A stretch of 8,621 bases of DNA from Candidatus Melainabacteria bacterium (GTDB lineage: Bacteria > Cyanobacteriota > Vampirovibrionia > LMEP-6097). This document shows positions 5,721 to 8,621 of the stretch, one piece after another. The DNA lies in assembly GCA_028817775.1 (NCBI GenBank), contig JAPPOW010000238.1:1-8621 (forward strand). Reading direction: 5' to 3'. The first letter of the stretch is position 1. Each line of letters begins with the position of its first letter. The notes beneath the pieces were generated by a model, which ran no database searches, had not been told where the DNA came from, and was given only the letters and a program-made list of their open reading frames with translations. The position numbers and the translations under genes are program-made.

Positions 5721-6977
5721 ATGGCACGCAAGGCTACTACTATTGTTTTGAAATTTGGCGGCAGTTCTGTTGCTAACTCTGAGTGTATTGAGCGAATTTC
5801 TAAAATTGCAATTCGAGAATCCAAAGAACATAATGTCATTGTTGTTACATCTGCAATGGGCAAGACGACCAATCAATTAATTGATTTAGCCAATCAAGTT
5901 TGTCCTGGTTGTGATGGACGTGAACTTGATATGTTGCTTGCCACTGGTGAGCTAGTGTCAATTTCACTTGCGGCAATGGCAATCCAAAAATTAGGTCATC
6001 CTGCAGTCTCATTGACTGGTTGGCAAGCTGGCTTTGTGACTGAATCTTCTCACAACAAGGCTCGCATTGCTGAGATTAAGTGTGATCGAATCAATAAACA
6101 TCTTGAGCTTGGTGAGATAGTCGTTGTGGCTGGCTTTCAAGGTATTACTGAAGATGGTGAGGTAACTACTTTGGGTAGGGGTGGGTCAGATACTTCAGCA
6201 GTTGCTTTGGCTTCTGCATTCAAGGCTGACCGTTGTGATATCTACACTGATGTTAAGGGGGTTTATACTACTGATCCACGTGTGGTCAAGGAAGCGACTA
6301 AGCTTGATCATATAAGTTTTGAGGAGATGATTGAACTAGCTAGTCTTGGTGCCAAGGTTTTGCACCCGCGTTCTGTTGAGCTTGCCAAGAAATACAATAT
6401 TGATCTTCGTGTGCGCAGTAGCTTTAAACCAGAGAACAAGGGGACAGAAGTAATTAGTTTACAAAGGATGAAAGATATGGAACTAACCAAAGCAGTTACA
6501 GGGGTGGCGCTTGATACCAAGCAAGCCAAGATTGCAATTATTAGTGTTGCTGATAGACCGGGTATTGCCAGTAAGGTTTTTGGCGAACTCGGTAAGAATA
6601 AAATTAATGTCGATATGATTATTCAATCAGTGCCGCGTGATGGCATTAATGATATTGCTTTTACAGTGCCGCGTGAGGATATGGAGACAGCAAAAGCTGT
6701 CTGTGAAGAAATACTCAAGGATATAGAAGGTAGCAAGGTTGAAGCCGATGATGGCATTGCCAAGGTTTCAATTGTTGGAGCTGGTATGTTGAATCGTCCT
6801 GGAGTCGCTTCTACTTTGTTTGAGACTTTATCTCAAGCTGGTATTAATATTCAAATGATTTCCACTTCTGAGATTAAGATCAGTTGTTTGATTGATGAAG
6901 CTGACGCGACCAAGGCTGTTCAGGTAATTCACGACGCCTTTGAACTAGAGAAATCCTCTGAGCCGATTATAGTTTAA
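5721..6977 (+). CDS. lysC: Aspartate kinase
   Basis: Phosphorylates L-aspartate with ATP, the first step toward lysine/diaminopimelate, threonine and methionine. The 418-residue length is normal for a single-function bacterial LysC. The kinase domain shows KFGGSSV (11-17), the ATGELVS segment, GFQGITEDGEVTTLGRGGSDTSAVALA with R153-G-G-S-D157 (nucleotide and substrate binding), DIYTDVKGVYTTDPR and the LHPRSVELA motif. Two C-terminal ACT domains (about 265-335 and 345-415; IAIISVADRPGIASKVF and VSIVGAGMLNRPGVASTLF) form the allosteric site for lysine/threonine feedback. Cyanobacterial enzymes often have four ACT domains; this one has two. The start is set by KFGGSSV near the N-terminus and by the promoter just upstream. 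An internal AAAGGA-N8-ATG at Met253 may produce a separate regulatory subunit. Palindromic repeats lie at both ends of the gene. Confidence 0.97.
   Translation: MARKATTIVLKFGGSSVANSECIERISKIAIRESKEHNVIVVTSAMGKTTNQLIDLANQVCPGCDGRELDMLLATGELVSISLAAMAIQKLGHPAVSLTGWQAGFVTESSHNKARIAEIKCDRINKHLELGEIVVVAGFQGITEDGEVTTLGRGGSDTSAVALASAFKADRCDIYTDVKGVYTTDPRVVKEATKLDHISFEEMIELASLGAKVLHPRSVELAKKYNIDLRVRSSFKPENKGTEVISLQRMKDMELTKAVTGVALDTKQAKIAIISVADRPGIASKVFGELGKNKINVDMIIQSVPRDGINDIAFTVPREDMETAKAVCEEILKDIEGSKVEADDGIAKVSIVGAGMLNRPGVASTLFETLSQAGINIQMISTSEIKISCLIDEADATKAVQVIHDAFELEKSSEPIIV
6463..6479 (+). promoter_or_regulatory. Possible internal ribosome site and start for the LysC beta subunit
   Basis: AAAGGA (6463-6468), 8 nt, then in-frame ATG (6477-6479, codon 253). 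Translation from here would give 166 residues, which are the two ACT domains alone. Bacillus and Corynebacterium lysC use an internal start at the same place to make the beta subunit of an alpha2-beta2 enzyme. Stronger ribosome-site spacing than at the gene's own start supports it. Confidence 0.45.
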
Positions 6978-6979
6978 CT

Positions 6980-7077
6980 GTCATCCTGAGGAACGCCGCA
7001 GGCGTGACGTCAGGACCTCACTAACTTTACCTAGCTACAATGAGATCCTACGTCGCGCAAGCGCTCCTCAGGATGAC
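6980..7077. repeat. Palindromic intergenic repeat element, copy 2 (98 bp)
   Basis: It has the same ends as copy 1 (GTCATCCTGA 6980-6989; TCAGGATGAC 7068-7077) and begins 2 nt after the lysC stop. The left arm folds around AACGCC-GCA-GGCGT and the right arm around CGC-GCAA-GCG. The segment starting CAATGAG at 7038 matches the one at 5649 in copy 1. In addition, GACGTCAGGACCTCA (7006-7020) is the exact reverse complement of 5652-5666, so the arms are related in both orientations. Confidence 0.75.
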
Positions 7078-7106
7078 AATGGTTGTGTCCCTCAAGATCA
7101 CGGTTT

Positions 7107-7115
7107 TGCTATAAT
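7107..7115 (+). promoter_or_regulatory. Extended -10 promoter of fabZ
   Basis: TGCTATAAT is the same perfect extended -10 as before the 296-residue gene, with the same 7-nt gap to the ATG (7123). A leaderless fabZ message follows. It lies 30 bp right of repeat copy 2, so fabZ is not simply read through from lysC. Confidence 0.55.
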
Positions 7116-7122
7116 CTTCATT

Positions 7123-7593
7123 ATGTCCGAGACAGCAGAGAAACTAAGCCTAGATATCAAAGAAATCCAAGCCTTATTGCCGCATAGATATCCATTTGTG
7201 ATGATAGATAGGGTTGATGAGTTGATTCCTGGTCAATCAGCGACTGGTTACAAAAATGTCTCTATCAATGAGCCTCATTTTCAAGGACATTTCCCTGAGA
7301 TTCCTATTATGCCTGGGGTCTTACAGCTAGAAGCTGCTGCTCAGCTATCTTGTATGGTCATGCTTAGTTTGCCTGAGTATAAAGAAGGATTCCTTGGAGT
7401 CTTTACTGGCTTGGATTCAGTTAAATTCCGCCGTATGGTGGTGCCTGGTGATAAATTAACTATCCAGGTTGATCTACAGAAGTTTAGATTTCCGTTTGGT
7501 AAGTTTAATTTCCGTGCTGAAGTGGAAGGCGAGCTTGCAGTTGAAGGTCTGCTTGGTTTTGCAATGCAAAAGAAAGAAGACTTATTAAGCTAG
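7123..7593 (+). CDS. fabZ: 3-hydroxyacyl-[acyl-carrier-protein] dehydratase
   Basis: Removes water from (3R)-hydroxyacyl-ACP to give trans-2-enoyl-ACP in type II fatty acid synthesis, in the cytoplasm. The 156 residues form one hot-dog fold of the FabZ type. LPHRYPFVMIDRV (19-31) is the family's N-terminal signature. The active-site helix region reads HFQGHFPEIPIMPGVLQLEAAAQ, with catalytic His56 and Glu70. The later strands FRRMVVPGDKL and FRAEVEGELAVEG complete the fold. FabZ rather than FabA is favoured by the PHRYPF signature. In many diderms fabZ lies with lpx genes; here it stands between lysC and nuoH instead. The start is chosen because an extended -10 sequence lies 7 nt upstream and there is no ribosome site. 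It is followed 54 nt later by nuoH on the same strand. Confidence 0.96.
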   Translation: MSETAEKLSLDIKEIQALLPHRYPFVMIDRVDELIPGQSATGYKNVSINEPHFQGHFPEIPIMPGVLQLEAAAQLSCMVMLSLPEYKEGFLGVFTGLDSVKFRRMVVPGDKLTIQVDLQKFRFPFGKFNFRAEVEGELAVEGLLGFAMQKKEDLLS

Positions 7594-7647
7594 GCAGATT
7601 ATTTTGAATTTACCTATTCGCCAAGATAAAGTAGCATATTGTGAGAT

Positions 7648-8621
7648 ATGAGCACAAAGGCTATTGATCTAGATTTATTAAATAGTTTCCATCCGAGGGC
7701 GCATTTTGCACCAAGATCAGCTTTGGCACAGGCCACTAAATTCTTTATTTTGGCTTCTGTATGGATTGCTATTGTATTTGGTGCTGCAGCTGGTGGGGCG
7801 GTGACTTTTGCTTGGCTGCTGCCAACTCTTTTGGAAGGCACATTGCCAGCTCTCTTGGCTTTGGATGCTGAGCTCTGTAAAAACTTGGCAGAGCTTTCTA
7901 GATATATCGCACCGACAGTTACTATTGCAACAGTAATTCCAGTCAATGCTATGTTCATGGTGCTCTGTGAACGCAAGTTCTTGGCACTACTTACTATGCG
8001 TATTGGTCCAGACAAAGTCGGTCCTAATGGATTTCTGCAAACTTTTGCTGATGCATTGAAATTATTATTCAAGGAGGATATCACTCCAGCAGGTGCCGAT
8101 AAACTATTGTTTACTCTTGCGCCAGCCTTATTCTTCGCTCCAGCGATGGTGGTCTTCTTGCCGCTATTGTCGATTGCTTCTAATAATATTGGTTCAGATT
8201 CATTTGCTCATACTGATATTGATATTGGTTTAGTCTTTATACTTGGCTTCGTTTCACTTGGCACTATGTCACTAGTGATGGGTGGTTGGGCTTCAAACAA
8301 TAAATACTCACTCATTGGTGGTTTGCGTGCTGCAGCTCAGGCAATTAGTTATGAAATCCCAATGGTACTTGCCATGATTGCAATGGTTTTGATTTCAGGT
8401 TCTATGAATTTAGTAGAAATTTCTAACAAACAGGCTGGTGGCTTAATTAACTGGAATGTTTTTGGCAATGGACATTTACCCAAGGCTCTTAATATGTTTG
8501 GGCACAGTCACGGTGGTTTTGTCGAAGGGCTTATACCTTTCTTGTTCACCTTGATTTGTGTTGCTTTATTCATTATTTTTATTGTTGCTTCAACAGCAGA
8601 AGTAAATCGTATTCCGTTTGA
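7648..8621 (+). CDS. nuoH: NADH-quinone oxidoreductase subunit H, C-terminus outside window
   Basis: A membrane subunit of complex I (NuoH/NdhA/ND1) that forms the quinone-access chamber; 324 codons are visible and the frame is open at the right edge. Diagnostic stretches are ERKFLALLTMRIGPDKVGPNG (108-128), LQTFADALKLLFKED, GGWASNNKYSLIGGLRAA and AQAISYEIPM, ending with the conserved AEVNRIPF at the window end. Several long hydrophobic helices separate them. The N-terminus is unusual: the E-R-K motif begins at residue 108, whereas it lies near residue 40-50 in common NuoH/NdhA proteins. The extra part includes an additional hydrophobic segment (about 31-62). The start has no clear ribosome site; CATATT ends 7 nt before the ATG and could be a weak -10 of the leaderless type seen elsewhere in this window. 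Other nuo genes presumably follow to the right. Confidence 0.95.
   Translation, partial: MSTKAIDLDLLNSFHPRAHFAPRSALAQATKFFILASVWIAIVFGAAAGGAVTFAWLLPTLLEGTLPALLALDAELCKNLAELSRYIAPTVTIATVIPVNAMFMVLCERKFLALLTMRIGPDKVGPNGFLQTFADALKLLFKEDITPAGADKLLFTLAPALFFAPAMVVFLPLLSIASNNIGSDSFAHTDIDIGLVFILGFVSLGTMSLVMGGWASNNKYSLIGGLRAAAQAISYEIPMVLAMIAMVLISGSMNLVEISNKQAGGLINWNVFGNGHLPKALNMFGHSHGGFVEGLIPFLFTLICVALFIIFIVASTAEVNRIPF

Noticed and set aside
5601..7077. lysC as cargo of a composite transposon bounded by the two repeats
   Set aside because: No transposase or target duplication is visible, and the repeats look like dispersed intergenic palindromes, not insertion sequence ends.
7614..8084. A 156-codon minus-strand ORF opposite nuoH
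   Set aside because: It is the antisense shadow of a clearly conserved nuoH sequence.

Overview
The window is about 8.6 kb from an AT-leaning genome (roughly 40% GC by eye) of a diderm bacterium. Support for this comes from a lipobox lipoprotein, two other signal-peptide proteins, FabZ and a proton-pumping NADH dehydrogenase subunit (NuoH). The lineage cannot be fixed from the sequence. PHO-box-like repeats of the cyanobacterial type and the gene mix would fit an uncultured cyanobacterial-sister lineage (Melainabacteria/Vampirovibrionia), but this is a low-confidence guess.

Layout. At the left (1-1660, minus strand) is a compact cell-envelope operon: a protein E-like lipoprotein, a GNAT acetyltransferase broken by one in-frame TAA, and a secreted parallel beta-helix protein cut by the window edge. 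Next (1661-2160) is an RNA-rich interval without protein genes. It holds back-to-back extended -10 promoters, a 5' fragment of a duplicated tRNA-Leu, an intact tRNA-Leu(GAG), and a GC-rich segment closed by a long, nearly perfect stem that looks like an unassigned structured RNA. Then follow an unrecognised 296-residue protein and an MqnB/nucleoside-phosphorylase-like protein on the plus strand. These converge with a slight overlap on a minus-strand HDOD signalling protein. The HDOD gene is divergent from a secreted protein built of two related domains.

The right part is metabolic: lysC (aspartate kinase, with a plausible internal start for a beta subunit), fabZ (fatty-acid/LPS dehydratase) and a partial nuoH. 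Two related palindromic repeat elements of 92 and 98 bp (ends GTCATCCTGA/TCAGGATGAC) start 1-2 nt after the stop codons before and after lysC.

The most interesting cross-window signal is promoter architecture. Four genes on both strands have a -10 hexamer exactly 7 nt before the ATG, in three cases in the extended form TGC(T/C)ATAAT. This implies leaderless mRNAs. The HDOD gene is the contrast: it has a normal leader, a Shine-Dalgarno sequence and a PHO-box-like tandem repeat in the activator position. No CRISPR array, phage module or recognisable defence system is visible.
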